Shown here piece by piece: positions 15,785 to 28,982 of a DNA stretch of 38,385 nt. Both the position numbers and the translations under genes were made by a program. Source of the DNA: Polyangium sp. y55x31 (lineage in GTDB: Bacteria > Myxococcota_A > Polyangia > Polyangiales > Polyangiaceae); assembly GCF_029946505.1 (NCBI RefSeq), contig NZ_JARZHG010000062.1:1-38385 (forward strand), written 5' to 3'. The notes beneath the pieces are model-generated. The model did no database searches. It was given only the letters and a program-made list of their open reading frames with translations, and was not told the origin of the DNA. How positions within the stretch are numbered: position 1 is the first letter of the stretch; the number at the start of each line of letters is the position of its first letter.

Positions 15785-16786
15785 TCAAGCCGGCTCTGCG
15801 ACTTCCGCGGGAGGTGCGTCCTTCGGGAACGGCACCATCTTGCCGGCCTGCGGGTCCCAGAGCTTCAACGAGAAGCAATGCAGGATGTCGCGCGGCGACA
15901 GGCTCGTCTGCGGCTCGACCTGGAGCTCGGGGATCGCGGCCATCGCCTCGCGCAGCCGGTAGAACGGGATCGCCGCGTTCAGGTGGTGCACGTGGTGATA
16001 GCCGATGTCGCCCGTGAAATAACTCATGATGGGCCCGCAGCGCATGAAGCTCGACGACTCCACGGCCGCGCGCGCGAACGTCCAGGTTTGCCGCGGCTGC
16101 ATGTGCACGCCCGGGAAGTTGTGCTGCGCATAAAAGAGATACGAGCCGAGCGCGCAGGCGAGGAAGAGCGGGCCCACGAGGACGAGCAGCGTCATCTCCC
16201 AGCCGAAGAAATACGTGATCGTCGCGACGAGCGCGGCATGCAGCACGAGCGCCGCCGCCGAATCCCAGTTTTCCTTGGGGTTACGAAGGAACGACGAGAT
16301 GCACATCCCGCCGAGGAAGATCGTCACGTACCCGAAGAGGATCGTCAGCGGGTGGCGGGCGACCGCATACGCGATGCGCTTGCCGCGCGGCGCCCGCTTC
16401 CACATCTCCACCGTCATCACCGGATACGAGCCGATCTGCGCGCCCACGATCTTCGCCGTGTGCGCGTGGTGGTAGTTGTGCGTCTGTCGCCAGACCCGCG
16501 GCGGCGTGAGCACGAGCGCGCCGTAGAGGCCGAAGATCACGCTGCCCACCTTGGACTTGCGCAGGAGCGCGCCGTGCTGGAAGTCGTGCGCGAGAATGAA
16601 CGCGCGCACGATCACGAGGCCCTCGATCACGCTGCCGAGGATCCGGAGCGGTTTGTACGGCGCGGCCGCGGCCACGGCCGTCGCGAGCGCGAGGACCGCG
16701 AAGGTCGAGGCGACGTGGTAGACGCTGCGGGCCCGATCCTCGGAGGCGAAGGGCCGCGTGACGGCGACGAGCTCGTTTCCCTGCAT
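15785..16786 (-). CDS. Membrane fatty acid desaturase
   Basis: 333 residues, ATG at 16786. Integral-membrane diiron desaturase that introduces double bonds into acyl chains of lipids or acyl carriers. Three His boxes are in order: HDFQH (about residue 67), HNYHHAH (about 103) and HHVHH (about 264). Hydrophobic pairs flank them, e.g. FAVLALATAVAAAA and ITYFFGWEMTLLVLVGPLF. The length and box spacing suit the acyl-lipid omega-type family. Myxobacteria make unusual unsaturated and branched fatty acids, so a role in membrane fluidity or developmental lipids is plausible but not shown. No desaturase partner (ferredoxin, reductase) is adjacent; the converging neighbour is a cytochrome c protein, an intriguing but unproven redox link. 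Confidence 0.9.
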   Translation of the reverse strand: MQGNELVAVTRPFASEDRARSVYHVASTFAVLALATAVAAAAPYKPLRILGSVIEGLVIVRAFILAHDFQHGALLRKSKVGSVIFGLYGALVLTPPRVWRQTHNYHHAHTAKIVGAQIGSYPVMTVEMWKRAPRGKRIAYAVARHPLTILFGYVTIFLGGMCISSFLRNPKENWDSAAALVLHAALVATITYFFGWEMTLLVLVGPLFLACALGSYLFYAQHNFPGVHMQPRQTWTFARAAVESSSFMRCGPIMSYFTGDIGYHHVHHLNAAIPFYRLREAMAAIPELQVEPQTSLSPRDILHCFSLKLWDPQAGKMVPFPKDAPPAEVAEPA

Positions 16787-16956
16787 GGTCCGCGAAGATG
16801 GCCGGTGAATCCGGGCGAAGAAGAAGCTTTGGTGCGCGTGCTCTTATCCAACCTCGCGCGCCGTGGCAAGGTCCGCAAGGGCTTCTTGGCTGCGCAAAAA
16901 GCTACGCGCCGAGCCTCTTGGATCCCGGGCGCCTCTCGACTAGCCCCGACGCCGCC
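16787..16956. promoter_or_regulatory. Divergent promoter region, desaturase and Sel1 lipoprotein
   Basis: 170 bp separating two divergent starts. No clear -35/-10 or -24/-12 pair is evident on either strand, and the Sel1 gene has no obvious ribosome site before its ATG. Confidence 0.4.
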
Positions 16957-18234
16957 ATGCGCTCTGTCCTCCTCGCCCTCTCCGCCGCGGCGCTCCTCGG
17001 CTGCGCGACGCAACCCGCCCCGAATCCGAGCGATCCGGCCGCCCTCGCCGCCGCGACGCCCCAGACGCTCCGCGCGCGTTGCATCGAGGGCCACGGGCCG
17101 AGCTGCACCGAGCTCGGCATCCGCATCGAGCGAGGAATGCGGAGCGGCCGCGAGACGGCCGCCTCGTTCTACGAAAAAGGCTGCGACTACGGCGACGCGG
17201 ACGGCTGCAACGACCTCGGCTGGCTGCTCCACAATGGCAAAGGCGTGCCCGTCGACCTGCGGCGCGCCGGGCACCTCTATGCCCGCGGATGCCAGCTCGG
17301 CAGCGCCCGGGCCTGCACGAACCTCGGCAACCTCTACGAGGACGGGCTCGGCGTGCCCAAGGACGTCTTCGAGGCGCGCGCGCTCTACACCCGCGCGTGC
17401 AAGCTCGGCTTCGGCGTCGGCTGCCGCAACGAGGGCCTGCTCCTCGAAAACGGCCACGGGGGCCAGAACCCCGAGGATCTCGGGGGCGCGCGCGTGGCCT
17501 ACGAGCGCGGCTGCGGCCTCGGCGACGCCGGCGCGTGCCTGAACCTCGGCAACCTCGTCCGCGAGGGGCGCGGCGGCCCCGTCGACTTCGCCCGCGCGCG
17601 CGAGCTCTTCACGCAGGCCTGCCGTGACGGCGATCTGCTCGGCTGCAACAACCTCGGATTCCTCTACGACAAGGGGCTCGGGGTCGAGGCGGACATGTGC
17701 AAGGCCGTCGCCGAGTACAAACGCGCCTGCGCGGGCGGCGAGCCGCTCGGGTGCACGAACCTCGGCAACGCCTACGAGGAAGGCGCCTGCTTGCCCAAGG
17801 ACGCGCGCCGCGGCCTCGCCCTGCACACCCGCGCCTGCGATCAAAAAGAGCCCCTCGGCTGCAACAACCTCGCCTACTTCCTGGAGCGTGGCGTGGAGGT
17901 CCCGCGCGACTTCGACCGGGCGCTCGAGCTCTACCACTTCGCCTGCAACAAGAAGCAGCCTCTCGCCTGCCACAACCTCGCCCGCATCCACCATGACGGC
18001 GAGCTCCTCCCGCGGAACCTCGACCTCGCCGCGAACTACCACCGGATCGCCTGCGAGAGAGCCCATGGCGAGTCCTGCGCGGCCCTCGCCCGGATGCACC
18101 ACGAGGGCCTCGGCCGCCTCCCACCGAACCCGGACGAGGAGCGCAGGCTGCGCGAGCGTGCCTGCCAGCAAGGGTACGCCAAGGCTTGCGAGAAGGCCGG
18201 GACCACGCCTCCGGAAAATCCTTCTTCTCGGTGA
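16957..18234 (+). CDS. Cys-rich Sel1-repeat lipoprotein
   Basis: 425 residues. Signal peptide with lipobox LLGC (Cys 16), then 11 Sel1-like/TPR-related helical repeats of about 36 residues, each with a Cys-x7-Cys pair (GCDYGDADGC, GCQLGSARAC, ACKLGFGVGC, ... ACQQGYAKAC). This is the layout of Helicobacter cysteine-rich (Hcp/Sel1) proteins, in which each pair forms a disulfide that staples an alpha/alpha hairpin. The disulfides and signal peptide put it in an oxidising compartment, the periplasm or outer membrane. Such proteins act as protein-interaction scaffolds. It lies 56 bp upstream of the kinase-ATPase gene on the same strand, so co-transcription is likely, and it might be a sensor or partner. 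That link is inference. Confidence 0.9.
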   Translation: MRSVLLALSAAALLGCATQPAPNPSDPAALAAATPQTLRARCIEGHGPSCTELGIRIERGMRSGRETAASFYEKGCDYGDADGCNDLGWLLHNGKGVPVDLRRAGHLYARGCQLGSARACTNLGNLYEDGLGVPKDVFEARALYTRACKLGFGVGCRNEGLLLENGHGGQNPEDLGGARVAYERGCGLGDAGACLNLGNLVREGRGGPVDFARARELFTQACRDGDLLGCNNLGFLYDKGLGVEADMCKAVAEYKRACAGGEPLGCTNLGNAYEEGACLPKDARRGLALHTRACDQKEPLGCNNLAYFLERGVEVPRDFDRALELYHFACNKKQPLACHNLARIHHDGELLPRNLDLAANYHRIACERAHGESCAALARMHHEGLGRLPPNPDEERRLRERACQQGYAKACEKAGTTPPENPSSR

Positions 18235-18290
18235 ACCAGCCCGCGTCCCTCTTGCGTTCCTCCCCCACCGCTGGTGCATCCTCGTGAGCA

Positions 18291-22326
<4,036 letters not shown>

Positions 22327-22346
<20 letters not shown>

Positions 22347-24300
22347 CGCACGCGGCCTCGGCCACGTCGCAGAACTCGCGCTGGATCTGCCCGAGCGTCG
22401 CGTCCTGCGCGAGCAGCTCCGGATCGAGCTCCTTGTAGAGCTTGTCCACCACGGGCGCCGCCGCGTCCGCCGCTTCGAGCACACGCGTCGTCACCTCGGC
22501 CTTCGGCTCCGTCGCGGCGACGAGCAGATCCCGCGCCGGGTCCACGAACACCGGCCCCACGTGCGCGATCGACTTCTCCAGCGTCGAGAGCACCTCGCCC
22601 ACGTGCCGCTCCACGCCGGCCCGCCGCTCGCGCGCGAGCTGCCGGAGCGCCTCCTCGCGGCCTTGCGTCGCGGCCGTCTCCGCGCTCTGCACCATCGTGG
22701 CCACGTGCTGACGCTCCACGCCGATCTGCTTCATGCGATTGAGCACGCGCACGGCCTCGTCCTTCTGCCGCCGCATCTCGGCCTTGAGCGCCTCCATCCG
22801 CTCGGCCACGCCGAGCTTCGCCTGCTGCAGCGATCCGAGCGCCTTGCGCGCGTCGTCGGCCGACACCGCCCGCGACGGCCTCGCCGCCCCGAGCTTCGTC
22901 CCGATCTCCCGGATCGTGAGCTCCAGCGTCGCGGCCTTGCTCTGCGCCTCCACGATCTGCCGTTCGAGCAGCGCTTGCTTCTGCTGCTCCGTCTGCACCT
23001 CGACCGACACGCTCGAGTGATCGATCTGGAACTGCTGCAGCGTCGCGAGCCGCTGCCCATAGACCGCCTGCTGCTGGGCCTTCTGCTCCTCCAGCGCGGC
23101 GACCTTCGCGCGCCACTCGTCCTTGCCGAAGAGGACGGGCTCGTCCTTGCGTGTCTCCACGAGCTCGGCTTCGAGCGCCCCGAGCTCGGCGTGCCTTCGC
23201 CGGAGCTCGTCTTCGAGCAGCTTGATCGCCGCCTCGATCTGCCGCTGCCTCGACAGCACCGCGCCCGCGCTCTCGACCCGCGACGCCCGCTGCGCCGCGA
23301 GCCCTTCGAGCTCGAGCCGCGTCGCCTCCGCCTGCTCCGCAGCCACGGCGAGATCCAGGATCGCGTGCGCCGTCGTGATCTCCTGCGCGATCTCGGCGTC
23401 CTTCATCTGCGCCGCGGCCATCTCTCCTTCGAGCCGCGCCGCGGCCGTGGACACGGCGTCGCGCGCGCGGCCGAGCTGGATCTCTTCCTCGGCGAGGGAC
23501 GCGACGCTCGCGCGCGCCTGCGTGAGCTCCACCGATCCGGCCGGCGGCACCGTGACGAGCTCCGGCGGCAGCTCCTTCGTGATCGGCAGCGTATCGGGCC
23601 ACGACGCCGTGGGCTCGGCGTTCACGAACGCGTAGAGGTTCTGGATCGCCTTGCGCAGGAAGGGCAGGCACGTCTGGTAGACGTGATCGAGCTTCGCCGC
23701 GTACTTGCGGTACTCCTCGGCCGCGGTCTCGGCGTTCGAGAGATCCGGGAACGGCACCGCGCGCACGGCGTCGATCGTCTGCTTCGCGCGCGTCACCACG
23801 GTCTCGGCGAGCGGACCGAACGCGGCCATCTTCTCGGCCCGCTCGGCGGCGGCGCGCGCCTCCTCTTCAGCGCGCAGACGCGCGGCCGCGGTGCGCGCCG
23901 CGTTCGGAAGCTCCCGCAGATCGGACAGCCTGCGCCGATGCCCGAGGATCTCGTTTCGCGCGGACGCGACGAGCCGCTGCACGCGCGCGAGGTTCAGGTT
24001 GTCCTCGCCCTGGAAGCCGAACCTCCCGGCGACCTCGTAGATATCGTTCAGATCCGAAAGATCTTTCTCGTCGACCGGCCGCCACAACGCGGCAAGCGCT
24101 TGCTCTGACGGCTCGGGCTCTTCCAGCGCGGCGAGGAGCGGCGCGTAGGCGACGGGCACGAGCGGCTCGGCGAGCGGCGTGAGCGCGTCCTTCGCCACGA
24201 AGTGCAGGCGCGTGAGGTTTTGCCAGGCGGCCACGAGCTGGTTCACGACCGTCTGGTAGAAGCGCACGTAACTCGACAAACGCGCGAGATCGTAGGCCAC
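22327..24300 (-). CDS. Long coiled-coil protein paired with the dynamin-like GTPase
   Basis: 657 residues, GTG start 3 nt after the GTPase stop, so the two are translated together. Not recognised. There is no signal peptide or membrane helix. Residues 1-130 are mixed helical (LARLSSYVRFYQTVVNQLVAAWQNL). From about 130 to 520 the protein is highly charged and helical with long heptad-like stretches (LRAEEEARAAAERAEKM; LEDELRRRHAELGALEAELVETR; VSVEVQTEQQKQALLERQIVEAQ), then a C-terminal 130 residues that may be globular (VERHVGEVLSTLEKSIAHVGPVFVDP). The gene's 3' end overlaps the kinase gene by 20 bp. Strong coupling suggests a partner, adaptor or effector of the GTPase. Confidence 0.85.
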
Positions 24301-24303
24301 GGA

Positions 24304-26973
24304 TCACGCTCCTGCCGTCGCGGCGCGCGCCGCGGCGGGCTTCTGCGGTTCGGACTTCGCGACGGGCGGGCTCCCGCCGAAGAGCTCTTCGAGCGCCTCG
24401 ATGTCGGCGCGCGCCCGCTCCTTCTCCGCCTCGATCGCGGCGAACTTGTGCGGCCAGATCCGCGCGCACTCGCTGCGCACCCAGCGCCTTAGCGACTGCT
24501 CCCCTTCCCGATCGAGCCACGAGTCGTGCACCGTGCGCACCGCCTCCTCGTGGTACTTCTGCAGGCCACGCGGGTGCTTCGCCAGCGCTTCGAGGAAGTC
24601 GCAGATCCGCTCCACGTCCACGCGCACACGCGCGAGCATCTTCGACCAGTCGCGCGTGCTGCCCGCCTGCGCCTGGGCCTGCGCCTGCGCCGCGCCGGGG
24701 TTCGTCTGCGGGGGCTTCGTGCTCCCGGCCGGTGCCGCGCCGGCTTGCGGGGCCGGCTGCCGCTGCACGGGCATCGCAGCGCCCACCGTGGGAAAACCGC
24801 CGATCGCCGGCGCCTGCGCGGGCGCGGGCGCCGCGGCCCCTGCCGCGTTTCCGTCGGGTTCACCAAACCCGAGCTTCGCCTTCACCGACCCGATCACGCC
24901 GCTCGCGGTCGTGGCCGCGCCCGTCGCCGTCGCCTGCGCCTTGTCGGCGATCCCCATCCCGAAGAACTGCTCGAGCCCGCGCATCTCGCGCTCGCGGATC
25001 TCGCGATCGTACGGATCCGTCGCGTCGAGGATGTCCACGATCTGCCGCGCGAAGTACCGCGACAGCACCTCGAACGCGACGTCGGCCTTGGCCATCTCCT
25101 GGTTCTGGTAGCGGACCACGCTCTCCGAGACGTGCCCCGACCTCCCCAGCGCGTCGATCCGCTCGATGAGCGTCTTGCCCGGCGCGAGGAGCACCTCGAG
25201 CCGCCCGCCCTCGTAGGTCGCCTCGATGAACATCTCGTGCAGCATCCGCTCCACGCTCTCGCGGGCCGTGTTGCGGAAATCCTCGCCGAGCCCCGCGATC
25301 CGCGACGCCACGCGCTCGCGCATCTGCTTGCGCATCTCGATCTCGACGGCCGTCTCGTTCATGAGGCCCGGGCTCGGCATCTGCCGCCGCTTCGCCTCCG
25401 CCTCCTCGGGCGTGAGCCGCGCCAGGAGATCGCTGCGGATCTGATCGATCCGCACGTCCGCGCGTGCGGCCCGCGCCGAGCGCTGCGTGTCGCTCATCTC
25501 GAAGTCCATGAAGGCCGACATGCGCTTGCGGATCTCGGGCAAGAGCCCCGTCGGATCCTCGCCCGACTGGATGTGCTCGTAGTGCAGATCGAAGACCTGC
25601 TCGGCGCGCCGATCGAACTCGCGATCGCTGAGCCCGTCCTTCACGGTCACGAGCACGCCGCGCAGCAGCGCCTCGACCTCGCCGAACTCGGAGTTGATCG
25701 CCTGCGTCACCTTGCGATCGAGCGCCTCGACGTCGGTCGAGAGGTAACGCTCGACCGCGTCCTTCAGCTTGTCGAGCCCGTTCACGGGCGTCGTCGTGCC
25801 GAAGAAGTCCATGAGCTGCCGCGCCACCGGGTGCTGCGTGTCGACGCCCTGATGCACCCACACCTTCGAGTACGGGAAGATCCGGTCGACGCCCTGCTCG
25901 CGGAAGTTGCGCGCGGCGAGCGACCAGTGCCAGTTGCCGTTCTCGTCGGCGTGATCGAAGAGGTCCACCTTCGTCAGCACCACGAAGATCCGGTCCTTCA
26001 GCGAGATGCTGCGATCGGCCGTCTGCGCCATGCGGAGCAGCTCGACCTCGTTCCGCACGAGTGAAGGCCGCGTGATGTCCTTGACGAAGATCGTGACGTC
26101 GACGTCGTTCGCGAGCGCCTCCTCGGTGTCGCGCCGCGCCTTGTCCGAGGGCGCGTCGATGCCGGGCAGATCCATCAGCTCGACGCCGGGCATCGCGCCC
26201 TCGACGGGGATCGTGACCGTGACGAGCTTCACGGCCCGCACGCCCGGGTAGGGCCTGTTGCCGTTTTTCGTGTCCTTCAGCGCGATGTACGGCCGGATCT
26301 GCTCGGCGAGCGCGTCGAGGGTCGACGCCGTGATCTTCTCGGGCGGCCGACCGAGCCGCGCCTTGATCTCCGACAGACCCGCGCTGATCTCCACGAGCTC
26401 GGCGAGCGCCGTCTGCTCGCGCCGCCCGGCGCGATCCGGATCGTCGACGTCGTAGCCTTCACGTGTCTTGAAGCTCGCCTTGAGGCGCAGGATCTCGGCC
26501 TGGTTCAGGCCCTGCCAGCGCTCGACGCTGCCGGGTTCGAGCGCGTCGAAGTAGCTCTGGATGCGCGCCTTGAAGTCGGCCTCGTTGTAGTACGTGACGG
26601 TCGCGGCGAACTGCCCGGCCTCGCCCGGCTCGATGACCGTGGTGCTCCAGGTGCAGCGCTCGGCCTCGCTCGGCAGGAGTTTTTCGCTCTTGAGCCACGC
26701 CGAGAGGAACGCGCTCTTGCCCTGCTTCTCCAGGCCGACGACGCCGATCTTCACGACGCCCTTGGCGAGCCGCTTCTCCCGATCGAGCGCGCGTCCGCGC
26801 AGGTCTTCGAGCTTGCTGCGGATCTGACGGAGCTGCCGGGCGTTGTCGCTCTCGGGCTGGAAGTAACTCGCGAAGCGGTCGCAGAGTTGCCGATAACGCA
26901 GGACTTTGTCGGCGATCCGGCGCAGCTCGCGAGCGTTCTCCTTGCGGCCTTCAGGGCTCCACATGGCCGACAT
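24304..26973 (-). CDS. Dynamin-like GTPase
   Basis: 889 residues (ATG at 26973; an ATG at 26964 is also possible). GTPase motifs: P-loop GLEKQGKS (80-87), a probable switch I Thr around 111-112, DLPG (268-271) and TKVD (334-337). The insert between G1 and G3 and the long helical region after residue 380, plus a domain near 640-700 with Gly/Ala/Ser residues (GIADKAQATATGAATTASGVIGSVKAKLGFG), fit the stalk and possible membrane-binding tip of bacterial dynamin-like proteins. A Pro/Gln/Ala-rich linker (about 705-775) precedes a conserved helical C-terminus. Known bacterial dynamins remodel membranes in cell division, stress or anti-phage defence. The next gene encodes a coiled-coil protein 3 nt away. 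Lipid remodelling is inferred from family. Confidence 0.85.
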   Translation of the reverse strand: MSAMWSPEGRKENARELRRIADKVLRYRQLCDRFASYFQPESDNARQLRQIRSKLEDLRGRALDREKRLAKGVVKIGVVGLEKQGKSAFLSAWLKSEKLLPSEAERCTWSTTVIEPGEAGQFAATVTYYNEADFKARIQSYFDALEPGSVERWQGLNQAEILRLKASFKTREGYDVDDPDRAGRREQTALAELVEISAGLSEIKARLGRPPEKITASTLDALAEQIRPYIALKDTKNGNRPYPGVRAVKLVTVTIPVEGAMPGVELMDLPGIDAPSDKARRDTEEALANDVDVTIFVKDITRPSLVRNEVELLRMAQTADRSISLKDRIFVVLTKVDLFDHADENGNWHWSLAARNFREQGVDRIFPYSKVWVHQGVDTQHPVARQLMDFFGTTTPVNGLDKLKDAVERYLSTDVEALDRKVTQAINSEFGEVEALLRGVLVTVKDGLSDREFDRRAEQVFDLHYEHIQSGEDPTGLLPEIRKRMSAFMDFEMSDTQRSARAARADVRIDQIRSDLLARLTPEEAEAKRRQMPSPGLMNETAVEIEMRKQMRERVASRIAGLGEDFRNTARESVERMLHEMFIEATYEGGRLEVLLAPGKTLIERIDALGRSGHVSESVVRYQNQEMAKADVAFEVLSRYFARQIVDILDATDPYDREIREREMRGLEQFFGMGIADKAQATATGAATTASGVIGSVKAKLGFGEPDGNAAGAAAPAPAQAPAIGGFPTVGAAMPVQRQPAPQAGAAPAGSTKPPQTNPGAAQAQAQAQAGSTRDWSKMLARVRVDVERICDFLEALAKHPRGLQKYHEEAVRTVHDSWLDREGEQSLRRWVRSECARIWPHKFAAIEAEKERARADIEALEELFGGSPPVAKSEPQKPAAARAATAGA

Positions 26974-27014
26974 GGCAAGCCATGCGAGCCATGGGTGTCA
27001 ACAGGGAAGCGGCT

Positions 27015-27701
27015 CTACGGCAGCCGCTCGGCGCGGGCCACGTCGAAGAGCGGGAGGGAACCCTCGATCAGGCATTGTGTGTTCGGCTCGCAGACGACGG
27101 TCCTCGGCTGCCCGTAAAGCCGCACCCGATCCCCCGCGCGTCCGCCGTTCGGGGCGAGCGACCAGTCGAGATCCTCCTTCGTGATCAGGTGCCCGGCGAG
27201 TGAAAAAAGGCCCTTCGAGCGGGCCAGCGTGCCTTCGATCTTCACCGCGGGCTTCTCGATCGCGGCGGCGTCGATGCGCGTGGCCTCGGTGTATGGCCCG
27301 GAGCGCATCTGCAGCACGAGCCCATCCGGGCTTTTCGCGGGTGACGCCCCGTGCTCGTGGAGCTCGCCCTCGATCCGCACCACGGCGCCGAGGAACCAAT
27401 CCGCGGTGTTCGGATCCTTCCCGGGCGCGTCGGCGAGCGCCTTTTGCAGGAGATCGCCGTCGACGACGACGTTCCCCACCATGTAGCCGCCTTTCGTGGG
27501 TCGGACCATCCCGCTCGCCACGGCGCGCTTGGGCGTGGCCTCGACCGTCGCGGCTGCGCCCGGAGCCTCGGACGGCGCCGGCGCGACGGCGGGCGCCTGG
27601 TCGGGCACCTCGGGGGGCGTCGATGTGCACGCCGCGGCGAAGAAGACTCCCACGGCAAGCCCAGGCACCAGGCACGAATAGAAGGAACCTCGCTGGCCCA
27701 T
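27015..27701 (-). CDS. Unknown lipoprotein upstream of the GTPase gene
   Basis: 228 residues from the ATG at 27701. Signal peptide with lipobox (VGVFFAAAC), then a Pro/Ala/Glu-rich linker to about residue 60. The rest is mainly beta: VGNVVVDGDLLQKALADAP, VVRIEGELHEHG, VKIEGTLARSKGLFSLAGHLITKEDLDW, DRVRLYGQPRTVVCEP. The pattern of short strands around GDRVRLYGQ recalls an OB or outer-membrane barrel-like domain but no family is assignable. It is 41 nt upstream of the GTPase on the same strand, so it could head that operon. Whether it works with the GTPase is uncertain, because a lipoprotein lies on the other side of the inner membrane. Confidence 0.72.
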   Translation of the reverse strand: MGQRGSFYSCLVPGLAVGVFFAAACTSTPPEVPDQAPAVAPAPSEAPGAAATVEATPKRAVASGMVRPTKGGYMVGNVVVDGDLLQKALADAPGKDPNTADWFLGAVVRIEGELHEHGASPAKSPDGLVLQMRSGPYTEATRIDAAAIEKPAVKIEGTLARSKGLFSLAGHLITKEDLDWSLAPNGGRAGDRVRLYGQPRTVVCEPNTQCLIEGSLPLFDVARAERLP

Positions 27702-27775
27702 GGAACGAGCGTAAGCGCATCCGAGGATGCAGGACAATCCAGCGTGCGCGAGCACATGTTACCGTGCCGCTCGCC

Positions 27776-28897
27776 ATGCCTCGCGCCCCGGGCTTCCCGC
27801 TCCTCGTCCTCCTCGCGGCTTGCGCCTCCCCGCCCCCGCCCGCGGCGCCCCTGCCGCCGGTCGTCGCCCTACCGCCCGTCGCCGCCGCCCCGCCTCCCGA
27901 CCCCGCGCCCCCGGCGCCACCCCCCGAAAAACCCCTGCCTCCGCCCGTCGCGCTCGATGCCGCGGTCGCGTGCACCTTCGAGGCGGCGCGCTGGAGCGGC
28001 GCTGCGAACGTCACGGACCTCGCCTTGCTCCCCGACGCCGCCCCCTTCGTCCGCATCCGGGGCGGCGCGGCTCGGCTCTCGATTCCCGTTGGTCCCGTGG
28101 GCGATACCCTCCTCCGTATCCGCGACGAAGGTTTTACCGTGGAGGGCCACACCCCCGCCTCGGCCTCGGTCCTCCGCGCGAACGTACCCATCGTCATGAA
28201 TGGGTTTGCCATTCCGACGATCTTCGCCCACCTCGGCTGGTCGAAGGCCGAGGACGCATCCATCACCGTCACGCACCCCGATTCCGAGGAGCTCGAAGTC
28301 CTCGACCCGCCCCTGCGCGCCACGCGGCCGTGCGGCGACGTCGGGCTCGAAATCGGATCCTTCGCGGCGGAGGAGGCCGTCCCCGGCGGGGGGGAAGCAA
28401 AACGGAAGGACGTCAAAATCATCTTGCCCGGTAGCCGCGTGCCCATTTCGCTCGAACCCAAGGGCAAACCCGTCGCCCGCCTCGCGCTCTCGACGGCGAC
28501 CCACGTGAGCGTATTCGAATCCCGCGGCGACATGTCGCGCATCTCGCTCCCGGTGGACACACTCTACGTGTTTGGCTGGGTGAAAACGTCGGACCTGAAG
28601 CCGAGCCGATCCCTCACCGGATACGGCTCCGGCGGCGGCGGCGGCGGCATGCGGCATCCTCCGTTCGTCGTGAAGGAACGATTGCGCTGCGAGCACGACG
28701 TGCCGCTCGTCGCGGAGCTTGAAGGCGAGCGGAGGACGGTCGGTTCGATCGGGAAAAACACCACCCTCGAGATCCTGGACCGCGCCGAGGACGAGGCGCG
28801 CGTGCGCGTCTGGACCAAGGTCATTCACATGGTCGAGAGCGCGAGCTTCCTCGTACGGACCGTCGACATTTCCGGCTGCTCCCGCATCGGCGGTTGA
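27776..28897 (+). CDS. Pro-rich lipoprotein, SH3-like C-terminal part
   Basis: 373 residues from the ATG at 27776. Lipobox LLAAC (Cys 16) directly followed by Pro-Ala-rich linker to about residue 60, which then meets Cys64. The globular part is beta-rich: VRIRGGAARLSIPVG, LRIRDEGFTVEGH, VSVFESRGDMSRISLPVDTLYVFGWVKTSDL, then a Gly6 tract (GSGGGGGGM) and LRCEHDVPLVAELEGERRTVGSIGKNTTLEIL. The last part resembles bacterial SH3 domains that test cell-wall or surface contact. Unknown function. It is divergent to the lipoprotein gene ending at 27701, with the 74-bp gap as a shared promoter region, and precedes the antiporter gene by 85 bp. Confidence 0.75.
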   Translation: MPRAPGFPLLVLLAACASPPPPAAPLPPVVALPPVAAAPPPDPAPPAPPPEKPLPPPVALDAAVACTFEAARWSGAANVTDLALLPDAAPFVRIRGGAARLSIPVGPVGDTLLRIRDEGFTVEGHTPASASVLRANVPIVMNGFAIPTIFAHLGWSKAEDASITVTHPDSEELEVLDPPLRATRPCGDVGLEIGSFAAEEAVPGGGEAKRKDVKIILPGSRVPISLEPKGKPVARLALSTATHVSVFESRGDMSRISLPVDTLYVFGWVKTSDLKPSRSLTGYGSGGGGGGMRHPPFVVKERLRCEHDVPLVAELEGERRTVGSIGKNTTLEILDRAEDEARVRVWTKVIHMVESASFLVRTVDISGCSRIGG

Positions 28898-28951
28898 GCA
28901 CGAAAGCGGCCGAGCGGAGGTGGTCACGGCTCTTCCCGCCCGCCTGCGCTA

Positions 28952-28968
28952 AGTGATAACTTATCACT
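28952..28968. promoter_or_regulatory. Perfect 17-bp palindrome, candidate operator of the antiporter operon
   Basis: AGTGATAACTTATCACT is a perfect inverted repeat with 8-bp arms around a central C. It is markedly A+T-rich in G+C-rich surroundings. It ends two bases before the ribosome site ggagg (28971-28975) of the antiporter gene, so a bound protein should block transcription or ribosome access. The second gene of the operon encodes an XRE-type DNA-binding protein, the natural candidate ligand. Binding is inferred. Confidence 0.65.
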
Positions 28969-28982
28969 CAGGAGGCCGAGCC

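Noticed and set aside
26996-27001. TTGACA on the minus strand before the dynamin-like GTPase, as a -35 box
   Set aside because: No convincing -10 lies 17 bp away (TTGCCA at best), and it would leave almost no leader before the ATG at 26973.
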